Below, piece after piece: positions 53,034 through 62,074 of a stretch of DNA of 64,000 nt. Source of the stretch: Cellvibrio sp. OA-2007. Lineage in GTDB: Bacteria > Pseudomonadota > Gammaproteobacteria > Pseudomonadales > Cellvibrionaceae. The position numbers and the translations under genes were made by a program. The DNA lies in the NCBI RefSeq assembly GCF_000953825.1, contig NZ_BBUL01000094.1:124001-188000 (forward strand), given 5' to 3'. Within the stretch, counting starts at the first letter, position 1. Each line of letters opens with the position of its first letter. Under the pieces are notes generated by a model. That model was not told the origin of the DNA. It ran no database searches and was given only the letters and a program-made list of their open reading frames with translations.

Positions 53034-53063
53034 AAAAAGGCCACATTATTTGTGGCCTTTTTA
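53034..53063 (+). terminator. Terminator after the TonB-C-like gene
   Basis: AAAGGCCAC and GTGGCCTTT, with a 7-base loop and a T-run; on the other strand it may end the gene at 53089-53538. Confidence 0.85.
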
Positions 53064-53088
53064 ATTAAAATAGTTTTTAACAAAAATG

Positions 53089-53538
53089 TTAATTATCGCA
53101 TTCAAACTGTAAGCTCAATTCAATTCTACCCATTGCCAAACTGCGATAATGTTCTCCAGTTACGGCAAAACCTTTACCGCATCGCTCTAAGGCTTTGGGA
53201 AACAACTGCGTACGTGCAAGCGGTACATTCGCCCACTGATCCACTTCAACACTCAATGTAAAATAATGGCTGTCACTTTTTTGTACCTTAGCCAGCGCCG
53301 GCTGAACCTTTCCAGTAGAATTTTTTTCTGCACTACCGGTTTCGAGTACCGCACCCTCTTCACCTTTTTTAAAGGCTTTTTGCAAAAACCCATTCAACCC
53401 TTTGTCGCTGTAATCGCAATCTTGTTGATTGACATTCATTGAGTCAGCAGCATCGACTGCTGGGTCGCAATCATCTTTTGCCGATACAGAAACTGCAGCC
53501 ATCAAGCCCAGCATCATGATTATTGAACGCTTCATCAT
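53089..53538 (-). CDS. Small exported protein, function unknown
   Basis: A 149-residue protein with a signal peptide (MMKRSIIMMLGLMAAVSVSA), so periplasmic or secreted. Four cysteines in the mature part (DDCDP, QQDCDYSD, LERCGKG, QFECDN) could form two disulfides. I do not recognise a family. GGGAG lies 4-5 bases before the ATG pair. It lies between the TonB-C-like gene and the porin, both on their own terminators. Confidence 0.65.
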   Translation of the reverse strand: MMKRSIIMMLGLMAAVSVSAKDDCDPAVDAADSMNVNQQDCDYSDKGLNGFLQKAFKKGEEGAVLETGSAEKNSTGKVQPALAKVQKSDSHYFTLSVEVDQWANVPLARTQLFPKALERCGKGFAVTGEHYRSLAMGRIELSLQFECDN

Positions 53539-53590
53539 TTTCTCCCTTCAATTATAGGTGCATAATCATTAGAAAAAATTCCACTTAAAA

Positions 53591-53624
53591 CAACAAAGGG
53601 TGCCGAAGCACCCTTTGTTGTTTT
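53591..53624 (-). terminator. Terminator after the porin gene
   Basis: CAACAAAGGGTGC and GCACCCTTTGTTG form a perfect 13-bp stem with a CGAA/TTCG loop. It is symmetrical and followed by TTTT on both sides. Confidence 0.85.
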
Positions 53625-53644
53625 AAACCCGTTCACTTAGTGAA

Positions 53645-54571
53645 TTAGAATTTAAAATCGATACCAACACCAACATAGGTATCGTCACGCTCAGCCGCTA
53701 ATGCCAAGTCATTTTCTACGCTAGTTACGTAAGAGTACAAAGTGGCAGCTTTAGTCATTTTGTAATCCAGACCAATGCTAGCACTCTCGCCATCAGCCAT
53801 TTTCACATCTGACGAACCGTACTGACCTTTCAATGCCCACTTGTCATTCAGATTCCACAATGCAGAAACAAAAGCGCCATCTTCATCAGCACCAGTGTTG
53901 TCGTTTTCATATTGCTCAGCCAACACACCTAATTGTACTGGGCCAAATACAACACGCGCTACTGCACGAACCAAGTCAACACCTTCCGCTTCAACATCTT
54001 GATCAACAGCAACTGCTGCATAAAAAGCAGGAGTGTTGTAAGCAACAGAAACAGAAACGCCATTATCAACACCGTCAGCTTCTTTAGTTACATAGGCAAC
54101 AGAAGAAGTGAACGCACCCCATGAAGCAGGTGTTACGTACTGAACGATATTACTTGCGCGAATTTCGCCTTTAAAAATTTGATTGATGTCGCCTTCCAAA
54201 TCATTGAACAAGTCAACTTTCTCTTGTGCAACTTTGGTGGGAGTATCGAAGTGGCCGCCCATTACAGTACCGGCAGAACCTTGCAAACCGATAAAGATGT
54301 TACGTTGACCAAAAGTTTGGCTGCCGTTAGTGCCATCATCTACTTCAGTTTGGTATTCAAATTGGTAAATCACTTTCAAACTGGAATTTACTTCCTCACC
54401 GCCTTTCAAACCAATGCGAGAAGCATTGCTCACCAATTCGATTTTGCTGCCAGACACTTCTTCGTCAGCATTTTGCAACGATACATTCGCTTTACCATAA
54501 ACAGTAACATCAGCAAATGCAGCCGCTGGCAACAATGAAGCTATAACCAAAGCCAATAATGATTTTTTCAT
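53645..54571 (-). CDS. Gram-negative general porin (Porin_4 type)
   Basis: An outer-membrane trimeric porin of 308 residues. Signal peptide (residues 1-20, AAAFA end), first strand ADVTVYGKANVSLQ, the segment NASRIGLKGGEEVNSSLKVIYQFEYQTE, NIFIGLQGSAGTVMGGHFDTP and a final strand ending in Phe (VGVGIDFKF). The upstream gap (54572-54866) contains a run of three or four 11-base-spaced PhoB-like half-sites, so it may be induced by phosphate starvation, as PhoE/OprP-type porins are. Confidence 0.88.
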   Translation of the reverse strand: MKKSLLALVIASLLPAAAFADVTVYGKANVSLQNADEEVSGSKIELVSNASRIGLKGGEEVNSSLKVIYQFEYQTEVDDGTNGSQTFGQRNIFIGLQGSAGTVMGGHFDTPTKVAQEKVDLFNDLEGDINQIFKGEIRASNIVQYVTPASWGAFTSSVAYVTKEADGVDNGVSVSVAYNTPAFYAAVAVDQDVEAEGVDLVRAVARVVFGPVQLGVLAEQYENDNTGADEDGAFVSALWNLNDKWALKGQYGSSDVKMADGESASIGLDYKMTKAATLYSYVTSVENDLALAAERDDTYVGVGIDFKF

Positions 54572-54665
54572 GGAGTCGTCTCCTGGATGTGTGTTTTAAG
54601 TGTTCAGTTCCTGGACACCGGGGAATCAGGTTTTATTGAAATCGTGATACTTGTGTTTCAGTAGT

Positions 54666-54705
54666 ATTGCCATTATGTGACCGAAAGATTACAAAATTAT
54701 GACAA
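54666..54705 (-). promoter_or_regulatory. Candidate Pho box upstream of the porin
   Basis: On the minus strand, repeats spaced by exactly 11 bases read TTGTCAT, TTGTAAT, CGGTCAC and TGGCAAT. The first and third differ by one base from the PhoB half-sites CTGTCAT and CTGTCAC. It lies 95-134 bases upstream of the porin ATG. Confidence 0.5.
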
Positions 54706-54866
54706 CCCTCTAAGTATCGGCGGGTGATTATATAAAGAAAAAACAGAGAGTTTTGTGATTAAACGTGGTTTTAGATCAAATTCACTAAATTTTTGCACTA
54801 ATTTTGCGCTTTTGGTAATCAAAACATCATATATGAACAATTAGGCGACTCAATAAAGCGCAATAT

Positions 54867-55607
54867 TTAGTCAAAGTGGCTGACTACCCCAGAAGAATAA
54901 AATGATTTGATTAAGGTTTGAGCATCGCCTGCCAGTTCATCATATGAACGCTGCTGTAATTCTTCCGCGATGAGGCCAAGGGTTTCATCCAATGATAACG
55001 AGTGTGATTGCAGCAAGGCCAAGAGCCGTTGGCTTAGCGGATTAGCCTGGATAAAACAGACCTTATCGGTACGGTTGCGATAAACCACAAGTTGAGTCGG
55101 TGTAACGGTTTGAGGCTGAAAATTAGGGGAGACTTTATGTACCGGAAACTGATAGCTCAAATTGGCAACCAAAGGGGAAATGCGAGGTTTGGCCAGCATA
55201 AGATCATCAGGCAAGCGACCTGCATCAGGAATTATTTCTTCGCTGACATCAAGCGCTAACTCAATCCATTCGTAGTGCGCAAGCTCCAACAAAAATGGCG
55301 GATCACCTTCACGCAAACCGCGCTCCTGCGCTAGATATCGCAAAAATTCTTCGCTGATTTCCAAAAAATACGGTGTCTGACACTGATGGCGATGAATAAA
55401 ATCCCGCACCATTACATGCCATTGTTGATCCTTCAGAATTGAGCGCAATACAGGAAATACAGTCGCAATCAAACTTTCAATATTGTTATAAATCAACTCG
55501 CGATAAATTCCCATACGCCGGTCTTCCATATCGGCAGGTGCAGGATACAGCGCTGGCTCACGCAAGTGTTTGGCAAAGAGCAATTGGGTTTGCTGAAAAC
55601 TTTTCAT
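54867..55607 (-). CDS. hvfC: MNIO partner protein HvfC/BufC-like (DUF2063)
   Basis: A 246-residue protein of the DUF2063 family, seen by FAKHLREPALYPAPADMEDRRMGIYRELIYNNIESLIATVFPVLRSIL in the N-terminal domain and a later substrate-recognition domain. In known RiPP pathways this partner binds the precursor and works with the DUF692 enzyme. The start ATG overlaps the hvfB stop (ATGA), so the two are translationally coupled. It is the last gene of the hvfABC operon. The DoxX-like gene (hvfD) of other clusters is not present here. Confidence 0.85.
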   Translation of the reverse strand: MKSFQQTQLLFAKHLREPALYPAPADMEDRRMGIYRELIYNNIESLIATVFPVLRSILKDQQWHVMVRDFIHRHQCQTPYFLEISEEFLRYLAQERGLREGDPPFLLELAHYEWIELALDVSEEIIPDAGRLPDDLMLAKPRISPLVANLSYQFPVHKVSPNFQPQTVTPTQLVVYRNRTDKVCFIQANPLSQRLLALLQSHSLSLDETLGLIAEELQQRSYDELAGDAQTLIKSFYSSGVVSHFD

Positions 55608-56461
55608 CTTGTTACCGATAAAAATTTCTGCTGGCGCTGCTTTACCTCACCCAGCTCATCCATTAGTTCAGGCAGCGGAGGAATATTAAAATCCCGTTCA
55701 AGTAAGGTAGGCTTCACCCCAAACAACTCATAGGATTTTTCCAGCAATTGCCACACTGGCGAAATTACCGGCGCGCCGTGCGTATCAACCCGCAAATCTT
55801 CTGCTTCTTTATAGTGACCAGCGATGTGGATATAGGCAGTACGCTCTCCGGGTAAACTGGCCAGAAAATCATAGGGGTCATACTGATGATTAATGCTGTT
55901 AACGTAAATGTTATTAACGTCGAGCAAAAGCGCACAATCCGCCTTTTTGATCACGGCATTAATAAATTCACTTTCGCTCATTTCTTGTTGCGGGGCGCAA
56001 TAATAAGAAGAATTTTCCATCGCAATGCGCTGGCCAAGAATATCCTGCGCGCGCTGAATACGCTCTGCAACATAATCTACCGCCTCTTCCGTAAAAGGAA
56101 TCGGCAACAAATCGTACAGCTGACCTTGATCGCTGCAATAGCTTAAATGTTCACTGTAATAGCGAATGCCATGCTCACGCATCAACTGTTTAATCGCCAA
56201 CAACAACTCAGTATTTAACGGCGCTGGCGAACCAATGGATAAGGACAAACCATGACAAACAAATGGAAATCGTTCAGTGTAAGCGCGAAATTTTTTACCG
56301 AGGCGGCCGCCAATATTAATCCAATTTTCCGGCGCCACTTCCATAAAATGAATATCGGCTGGAGTAGATTGCTCAAAGGTATTGAGCAAGGTGCGACGCA
56401 GGCCTAAGCCTGCGCCGCTGACTGCAGCGGTATAGTCAACAGCGGTAAACTGAATGGTCAT
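55604..56461 (-). CDS. hvfB: Multinuclear non-heme iron oxygenase HvfB/BufB-like (DUF692)
   Basis: A 285-residue DUF692-family enzyme (MNIO) that uses iron to modify cysteines of a ribosomal peptide. TIM-barrel motifs with metal ligands: GAGLGLRR near residue 15, EVAPENW, CHGLSLSIGSPAPLN (near 67), YYSEHLSYC (near 98), AMENSSYY (near 146), LLLDVNNIYVNSINH (near 175), AYIHIAGHY (near 208), DTHGAPV (near 225) and LLERDFNIPP (near 253). In related systems the enzyme makes oxazolone-thioamide or thiooxazole groups that bind copper. The start overlaps the hvfA stop (TAATG). Confidence 0.9.
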   Translation of the reverse strand: MTIQFTAVDYTAAVSGAGLGLRRTLLNTFEQSTPADIHFMEVAPENWINIGGRLGKKFRAYTERFPFVCHGLSLSIGSPAPLNTELLLAIKQLMREHGIRYYSEHLSYCSDQGQLYDLLPIPFTEEAVDYVAERIQRAQDILGQRIAMENSSYYCAPQQEMSESEFINAVIKKADCALLLDVNNIYVNSINHQYDPYDFLASLPGERTAYIHIAGHYKEAEDLRVDTHGAPVISPVWQLLEKSYELFGVKPTLLERDFNIPPLPELMDELGEVKQRQQKFLSVTR

Positions 56462-56799
56462 TATTCAGCTTTTTTCTCTTCTTTTTTATCTGCACCGCAT
56501 TTAGCTTCACCACACTTGTGCTCAGCATCGGCTTTTTTCTCTTCTTTTTTATCTGCACCGCATTTAGCTTCACCACACTTGTGTTCACCTTCGGCTTTTT
56601 TCTCGGCGCCGCATTTGGCTTCACCACACTTATGCTCGCCTTCGGATTTTGCAGCATCATTTTCTGCCAAGGTATAACCCGCATTCAATGAAGTAGCAGC
56701 GAAGCCAACATCTGCAGCAGATGCTAAAGGAGCCAAAGCAGCCGATGCAACAACAGCAGCACCAAACAATGCAGACATAGAAGAAATCTTGTTATTCAT
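56461..56799 (-). CDS. hvfA: HvfA-type Cys-rich RiPP metallophore precursor
   Basis: An exported precursor peptide of 112 residues. The signal peptide covers residues 1-28 (ends ALAPLASA). A short linker (ADVGFAATSLNAGYTLAEND) is followed by three repeats of EHKCGEAKCGA with Cys at 58 and 63, 75 and 80, and 96 and 101, separated by Lys/Glu-rich spacers (DKKEEKKA). This corresponds to the EGKCG-type core motifs of HvfA copper-binding peptides, here as an E-x-K-C-G variant in pairs. The open frame runs up to 56991, but the ATG at 56799 (GGAG 9 bases upstream) is the sensible start. hvfB starts on its stop codon. It should be modified by HvfB/HvfC and act in copper binding in the periplasm. Confidence 0.85.
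   Translation of the reverse strand: MNNKISSMSALFGAAVVASAALAPLASAADVGFAATSLNAGYTLAENDAAKSEGEHKCGEAKCGAEKKAEGEHKCGEAKCGADKKEEKKADAEHKCGEAKCGADKKEEKKAE
56465..56640 (-). repeat. 63-bp tandem coding repeat in hvfA
   Basis: Two units of period 63 (beginning at 56468 and 56531) are almost identical over their whole length; a third copy (from 56594) lacks 12 bases in the spacer, giving a spacing of 51 between the Cys-coding segments. The near identity at wobble positions suggests recent duplication or conversion. Confidence 0.85.
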
Positions 56800-56936
56800 A
56801 ATAATTAACTCCAGTGGATTAGATATCGTTGGGGTTTTAAGCCCGTGAAAAACTAACATAGCCAAGACTGCAGAGCCAGTGATTACCTCTACTTTCCGGT
56901 AAAGGTAAACGGCATCCCGCCAAATGGTAACAAGTA

Positions 56937-56962
56937 GACGCAACAAAACCAGCTTTGTTACA
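56937..56962 (-). promoter_or_regulatory. Candidate ECF-sigma promoter for hvfABC
   Basis: On the minus strand TGTAAC and CGTC are 16 bases apart, the pattern of several extracytoplasmic-function sigma factor promoters, and related clusters elsewhere are controlled by such sigma factors. It lies about 140 bases upstream of the hvfA ATG. Confidence 0.3.
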
Positions 56963-56977
56963 CGCTCTATACACTTT

Positions 56978-59900
56978 TTAACTTTGCGCATCCTGCATTG
57001 CCTGTTCCCATTGTTTATCCATACGTTTATCGGATACCGGAACTTGGGTTTTCAACGTTTGTGCAAAAAGGGAAATGCGCAGCTCTTCAATCCACCAACG
57101 GTAATCCAGTAAAGCGTTATTTTGCGCCAAGCGATAGTCGCCCTCCTTCTCTAGATAGTCCACCAAACGCTGCCAATGTGGTGCAACCTCTGCCAGTTGC
57201 AGTTTATCTTTTTGCGGATTGAGCGCCGCTTTTTCCAAGCGCTGCTGAATACCACGCATATATTTAGGGTATTGCTGCAACCATTGCGCAGGGGTTTTAT
57301 ACACCAAGCCCGGGTAAAATAATTGCGTGAGCTGTTGATTAATATCGCTAATAGTAAAAGCCAACATAAGCATATTTTTTTGCTGCTTAAGTTGTTTTTT
57401 GATATCCACCAATAACTTCAAGCTCGTCACCAGGTGATTGGCCAGCTCTTGTGCATAGGCAATTAATTTATCTTTTATCAGATTAACCCGCTCATCAAAC
57501 ACAGCTTGTGTACGCGGCAAATTGTGCTGTTCGGGCAGTGCTAGCTGTTTGATCGCCGCCATAATTAAATCATTGGCGACTTGTTCGCGGTTACCAATGC
57601 CTGCCAACGTCAACGCGACCTCTTGCCCTTTTAATAATTCTTTTTGCAAATACTTTACTGTTTGCGCCAGCGATAAAGACACCAACCGCGCAAGCCCGCG
57701 CTGGGTTGCATCCAGCGCCTGCATAGGATTGTCCAACACCTGCAATGCCACTGAAGTCTGTTTATCAACCAGTGCCGGATAGGCGCGAATACTAATACCG
57801 CCACGCGGCAATTGAATGGCTTGCGGCAGCTCGGCAAAATCCCACGCGGTAATACCTTCGCGCTCAATATTGGTTGCAGCTGATTGGATATTTTGTTGCA
57901 CGCGCTCGCGATACTTTTCGCGCAGCGGCGTTAAATCGCGACCGCTAGCAATGATTTTGCCTTTGTCATCTACCACATGGATATTAAATCGGTAGTAATC
58001 ATCCACGTTGGTTTCAAGCCAAGCCTCTTTTGGGACATCGATACCGGTCAAGCGTTTTAATTGCAGCCCCAAGGCTTCCGTTAAGGGTTTATTATCTGGC
58101 GCCAGGGTTGCGAGAATTTTATCCACCACATCCGGTACGGGAACAAAATGTTTGCGCAGATTTTTAGGTAGCGATTTAATCAAGCCAATACATTTTTCGC
58201 GCAACATGCCGGGCACTAACCATTCCAAACGCTGTTCTGGCACCTGATGCAAAACGCTCATCGGAACATGAATGCTCACCCCATCAAACGCGTGATTGGG
58301 TTCAAAATGGTAGCTGAGCGGAAACACCATGCCGCGCCACTCCAATTCATTGGGAAATTGCGCTTGGGTAATATCGCCAGCGCCATGGCGCATTAAGGTT
58401 TCGCGGGTGAGAAATAACAATTTGGGATTGTCTTTCTCGATTTTTTTTCGCCAGGCCTCAAACCCGGCCAGATTGAATATATTGTCTGGAATGCGCTCAT
58501 CGTAAAAATCAAAAATGACTTGCTCATCCACCACAATGTCGCGGCGGCGAGCTTTGGATTCCAAATCTTCCAGTTCAGTTAACAACTGTTGTTGATGTGC
58601 AAAAAAATCTGTCGCAGGATTTTTATTGGGCAAACTTTTGCGTTTTGGATGCTGGTCATACTGGCCTTCCACCAGCGCAGCACGAATAAATACCTGGCGG
58701 CACTGTGCAGGGTCTATATGGCTGTAGCTGACTGACTTTTTCTCAACAATGGTCAAACCATAAAGGGTGATTTTTTCAAACACCATTACCTGCCCGCTGC
58801 GGCTATCGTAATGGGTCTCAAAATGTTGGCGTTTCACCAAATGTTCGGCGGCTTCAATCACCCACTCGGGTTCTATTTTGGCCACGGTATGGGCAAATAA
58901 TTTAGAAGTCTCAATCAGCTCCGCTGCCATAATCCACTTGGGTGTTTTTTTCGCGAGCGATGAACCAGGAAAGATTGAAAATTTGCGATTACGTGCGCCT
59001 GAGTATTCACGCTCTTCGTGATTAAACCCCAAGTTACCTAACAATCCCGTCAACAAAGCTTTGTGAATAGACTCATAATTGGCTGGCTCGCTATTCACGC
59101 GAATACCCAAGTCCTTTACCGCCACACACAGTTGGTGGTGTACATCGCGCCACTCGCGCAAACGTAAATAGGAGAGAAATTCTTTTTTACAAAGTTTACG
59201 CAATTGGTTTTGCGTGAGCGCCTGCCGTTGGGTTTCAAAATAATCCCACAGGTTTACAAAACCAGCAAAGTCCGTGTGCTCTACCCAAAAACGGCGATGA
59301 CTCTGGTCTGCTGCTTGCTGCTTTTCAACCGGGCGCTCACGTGGATCTTGCACCGAGAGCGCACTGGAGATAATTAATAACTCGCGTACACAGCCGTGCT
59401 CCTGCGCCGAGAGCAACATGCGCGCAAGCCGTGGATCAAGCGGCAATTTACTCAGCTGCTGTCCTACTGGCGTCAATTGATTTTTACTATTTACCGCGTG
59501 TAACTCTTCCAACAATTTAAAACCATCGCTAATCAAGCGATGATCGGGCGCATCAATAAAGGGGAATTTATGTATGTCGCCCATACGCAATTGCAGCATT
59601 TGCAAAATAACTGCCGCAAGATTGGTACGCAGAATTTCTGCATCGGTAAACGCCGGGCGCGAATTAAAATCTTCTTCACTATACAAGCGAATACAAATGC
59701 CTTCGGCGACACGACCACAGCGGCCCTTACGTTGATTAGCGCTGGCCTGTGAAACCGGTTCAATCGGCAAACGCTGTACTTTAGTGCGATAGGAATAGCG
59801 GCTAATACGCGCAAAACCCGGGTCGATCACATAGCGAATGCCCGGTACGGTAATTGAGGTTTCAGCTACGTTGGTCGCCAATACAATGCGCCGCCCCGTA

Positions 59901-60952
59901 TGTGGCGCAAATACTTTTTGCTGCTCCGCCAAACTCAGCCGCGCATAAAATGGAATCACTTCCATATGCGCAAATTGTGCTTTGCGTAAGGCTTCAGCGG
60001 CCTCGCGAATTTCACGTTCACCGCTTAAAAAAATGAGAATGTCGCCGCCGCGTGCGCCGGAACCGGTTTTTTCGTGCAGCTCAATTTCATGTACTGCATC
60101 GACAATTGCGGCGTACTGATCGGGTTCATTTTCATTATCATCGTTGTTTTCAAATTCATACAGCGGGCGATACCAGACCTCTACCGGATAAGTGCGACCG
60201 GAAACCTCAATAATCGGTGCATTATTAAAATGCTGCGAAAAGCGCTCAAGGTCGATAGTCGCGGAGGTGATAATTAATTTTAAATCCGGGCGCTTGTTTA
60301 ACAGTTGTTTTAAATAGCCGAGCAAAAAATCGATATTCAAACTGCGCTCATGGGCTTCGTCGATAATGAGCGTATCGTATTTATTCAAGAAGGGATCATG
60401 TTGAATTTCGGCCAGCAAAATACCATCGGTCATTACTTTGATGAGGGTGTTCTCGTTCGACTGATCGCTAAAACGAACTTGATAACCCACCTTTTCACCG
60501 AGCGGCGTTTTTAATTCTTCGGCAATGCGGTTAGCCACCGTATTGGCGGCAATACGACGCGGCTGGGTGTGACCAATCAAACCACTTACACCGCGCCCGA
60601 TAGTTAAACAAATTTTGGGGATTTGGGTAGTTTTACCCGAGCCGGTTTCACCCGCTAATACCACCACCTGATTATTGGCAATGATTTGGGCAATCTCGTC
60701 GCGTTTTTCACAGACGGGCAAGTTGGGAAATTCAATCTCGGTGGGCACCAGCAATTTGCGGCGTGCCACCGCAGCTTGTGACTGCGCCAATTGGCTGTGC
60801 CACTTTTCCAATGCAAGATCATAGGGCTTTTCGGCACGCGCGAGCTTTTCAATTTCACTCAAACGGCGCACCAGTTTGTGCCTATCTTGCCCCATCACAT
60901 CGACGATGGATTGTTTATAACTTAACCATATATTTGACATATCGACCCGCAT
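56978..60952 (-). CDS. hrpA: ATP-dependent RNA helicase HrpA
   Basis: A DEAH-box helicase of 1324 residues, the full family length. Walker A is AGETGSGKTTQIP (near residue 95), the DEAH motif IIDEAHERS (near 198), SAT (near 235), then TNVAETSITVPGIRYVIDPG and QRKGRCGRVAEG (motifs V and VI, near 370-410). The HA2 and OB-fold regions follow, and the long C-terminal DUF3418 region (YHFEPNHAFDGVSIHVPMSVLHQVPEQRLEWLVPGMLREKC) is diagnostic of HrpA. HrpA rescues stalled ribosomes. An ATG at 60940 is an alternative start. It is a single gene upstream of hvfA on the same strand. Confidence 0.95.
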   Translation of the reverse strand: MRVDMSNIWLSYKQSIVDVMGQDRHKLVRRLSEIEKLARAEKPYDLALEKWHSQLAQSQAAVARRKLLVPTEIEFPNLPVCEKRDEIAQIIANNQVVVLAGETGSGKTTQIPKICLTIGRGVSGLIGHTQPRRIAANTVANRIAEELKTPLGEKVGYQVRFSDQSNENTLIKVMTDGILLAEIQHDPFLNKYDTLIIDEAHERSLNIDFLLGYLKQLLNKRPDLKLIITSATIDLERFSQHFNNAPIIEVSGRTYPVEVWYRPLYEFENNDDNENEPDQYAAIVDAVHEIELHEKTGSGARGGDILIFLSGEREIREAAEALRKAQFAHMEVIPFYARLSLAEQQKVFAPHTGRRIVLATNVAETSITVPGIRYVIDPGFARISRYSYRTKVQRLPIEPVSQASANQRKGRCGRVAEGICIRLYSEEDFNSRPAFTDAEILRTNLAAVILQMLQLRMGDIHKFPFIDAPDHRLISDGFKLLEELHAVNSKNQLTPVGQQLSKLPLDPRLARMLLSAQEHGCVRELLIISSALSVQDPRERPVEKQQAADQSHRRFWVEHTDFAGFVNLWDYFETQRQALTQNQLRKLCKKEFLSYLRLREWRDVHHQLCVAVKDLGIRVNSEPANYESIHKALLTGLLGNLGFNHEEREYSGARNRKFSIFPGSSLAKKTPKWIMAAELIETSKLFAHTVAKIEPEWVIEAAEHLVKRQHFETHYDSRSGQVMVFEKITLYGLTIVEKKSVSYSHIDPAQCRQVFIRAALVEGQYDQHPKRKSLPNKNPATDFFAHQQQLLTELEDLESKARRRDIVVDEQVIFDFYDERIPDNIFNLAGFEAWRKKIEKDNPKLLFLTRETLMRHGAGDITQAQFPNELEWRGMVFPLSYHFEPNHAFDGVSIHVPMSVLHQVPEQRLEWLVPGMLREKCIGLIKSLPKNLRKHFVPVPDVVDKILATLAPDNKPLTEALGLQLKRLTGIDVPKEAWLETNVDDYYRFNIHVVDDKGKIIASGRDLTPLREKYRERVQQNIQSAATNIEREGITAWDFAELPQAIQLPRGGISIRAYPALVDKQTSVALQVLDNPMQALDATQRGLARLVSLSLAQTVKYLQKELLKGQEVALTLAGIGNREQVANDLIMAAIKQLALPEQHNLPRTQAVFDERVNLIKDKLIAYAQELANHLVTSLKLLVDIKKQLKQQKNMLMLAFTISDINQQLTQLFYPGLVYKTPAQWLQQYPKYMRGIQQRLEKAALNPQKDKLQLAEVAPHWQRLVDYLEKEGDYRLAQNNALLDYRWWIEELRISLFAQTLKTQVPVSDKRMDKQWEQAMQDAQS

Positions 60953-61057
60953 GCTGCACTTGCTAGCCGACGCGATGCGAATTCATCGCGCCGGTAAATA
61001 GGCGGGGGGATAATACAGCGGGGACTAACGCAGATTCAAACACTTAGGATTGATCAA

Positions 61058-62074
61058 TTACCGATTCAAGCGATTGATTAACCAGGCGCGCAGCTGACGG
61101 GCCTGCAAATCATCCATTGGTGCCAATACACCTTGCGCCGCAGGAGGAATATTTTCCGCTGCATGGGGTTGCTCGCTGAAAATGTAATAATCAAACAGGG
61201 CTTTCCAAGCGGCTTTTTCTTTTTCAGGTAAATCGCGAATGCTGAGCATGGCATGTTTCAGCACGTTGATCGCAGGCCCCATAAATTTCGGCACGTTGCG
61301 CCACCAGTAATTGACCAACACATTAAAAGTGCTCAAGCCTTCGACGTGATGCCACCACATACTAGGCACAAACAAAGCATCGCCCGGTTCCAGATTGGCC
61401 ACCTGCCCCGCCTCCATCGCGAGACGAAAGCGTGGAAATTTTTCAAAATCCGGTTTGGCAAAATCAACCAAGCTGATTTGCTGCCCAGCCGGATTAAAAT
61501 CCAGTGGCCCCGGGTACAAATTTTCTACCTGCTCCGGTGGGAACACAGTAAAGCGACGCTTGCCAACAATGCTGCAGGCCAAGTTATCCGGCGCGTCATA
61601 ATGACAGGCGATACGGGATTTATTACCCATCCAAATACTGACCAGCGCATCGGGAAAAGGGATAGCCACATTATTATTTTGCTCGCGCATTCCCGGCAAG
61701 CAAACATCAACCGTGGTGGAGCCTACATAAAACGTCGGCGGTTGGGGGTCATTTTTATGAGCAAGAATCGCATCCAGAACTGCGTCGAGACGCGCTCGCT
61801 CGCTGCGATAGTTCAAGCCGCTCATATCGGCGTTATAGAAATAGTAGCCTTCGTTTTCGGGTGCGCCAAAAAACGCCCCTACGGTTTTATCCTCATAAAA
61901 CGATCTTAAGTAAGCAATCGCCTCCTCATCAGAGACCAGGCCTGCTTGGGTTAGCGGCCAATGACTGGCCAGCCCTTTGAGGATAAGAGGCTGTTCCGAG
62001 GCCAGAATTTCAGGGGGAATGTTGTTTGGATCTATACCATGAACTTCTTCTACGAGGGTCTTAATTGCCAACAT
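61058..62074 (-). CDS. Cupin-like (JmjC-type) Fe/2-oxoglutarate oxygenase
   Basis: A 338-residue cupin_8/JmjC-like protein. The N-terminal PPEILASEQPLILKGLASHWPL is typical. Metal ligands are seen as His and Asp in IACHYDAPDNLACSIVGKRRFTVFPPEQ (near residue 165) and the second His in GDALFVPSMWWHHVEGLSTFNVLVNYWWR (near 255). Members of this branch occur next to TonB-dependent receptors, SapC and tryptophan-halogenase-like genes in glycan utilisation loci of Xanthomonas, Caulobacter and Cellvibrio types. The substrate is unknown. It is upstream (on the minus strand, downstream in transcription) of the receptor at 62315. Confidence 0.82.
   Translation of the reverse strand: MLAIKTLVEEVHGIDPNNIPPEILASEQPLILKGLASHWPLTQAGLVSDEEAIAYLRSFYEDKTVGAFFGAPENEGYYFYNADMSGLNYRSERARLDAVLDAILAHKNDPQPPTFYVGSTTVDVCLPGMREQNNNVAIPFPDALVSIWMGNKSRIACHYDAPDNLACSIVGKRRFTVFPPEQVENLYPGPLDFNPAGQQISLVDFAKPDFEKFPRFRLAMEAGQVANLEPGDALFVPSMWWHHVEGLSTFNVLVNYWWRNVPKFMGPAINVLKHAMLSIRDLPEKEKAAWKALFDYYIFSEQPHAAENIPPAAQGVLAPMDDLQARQLRAWLINRLNR

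Noticed and set aside
56465-56640. CRISPR-like array
   Set aside because: The repeats are in frame, have no spacers of constant size and encode the Cys-pair motif of hvfA.
56800-56991. N-terminal extension of the hvfA frame (64 codons)
   Set aside because: It overlaps the hrpA stop codon and the candidate promoter, and lies before a normal signal peptide start at 56799.
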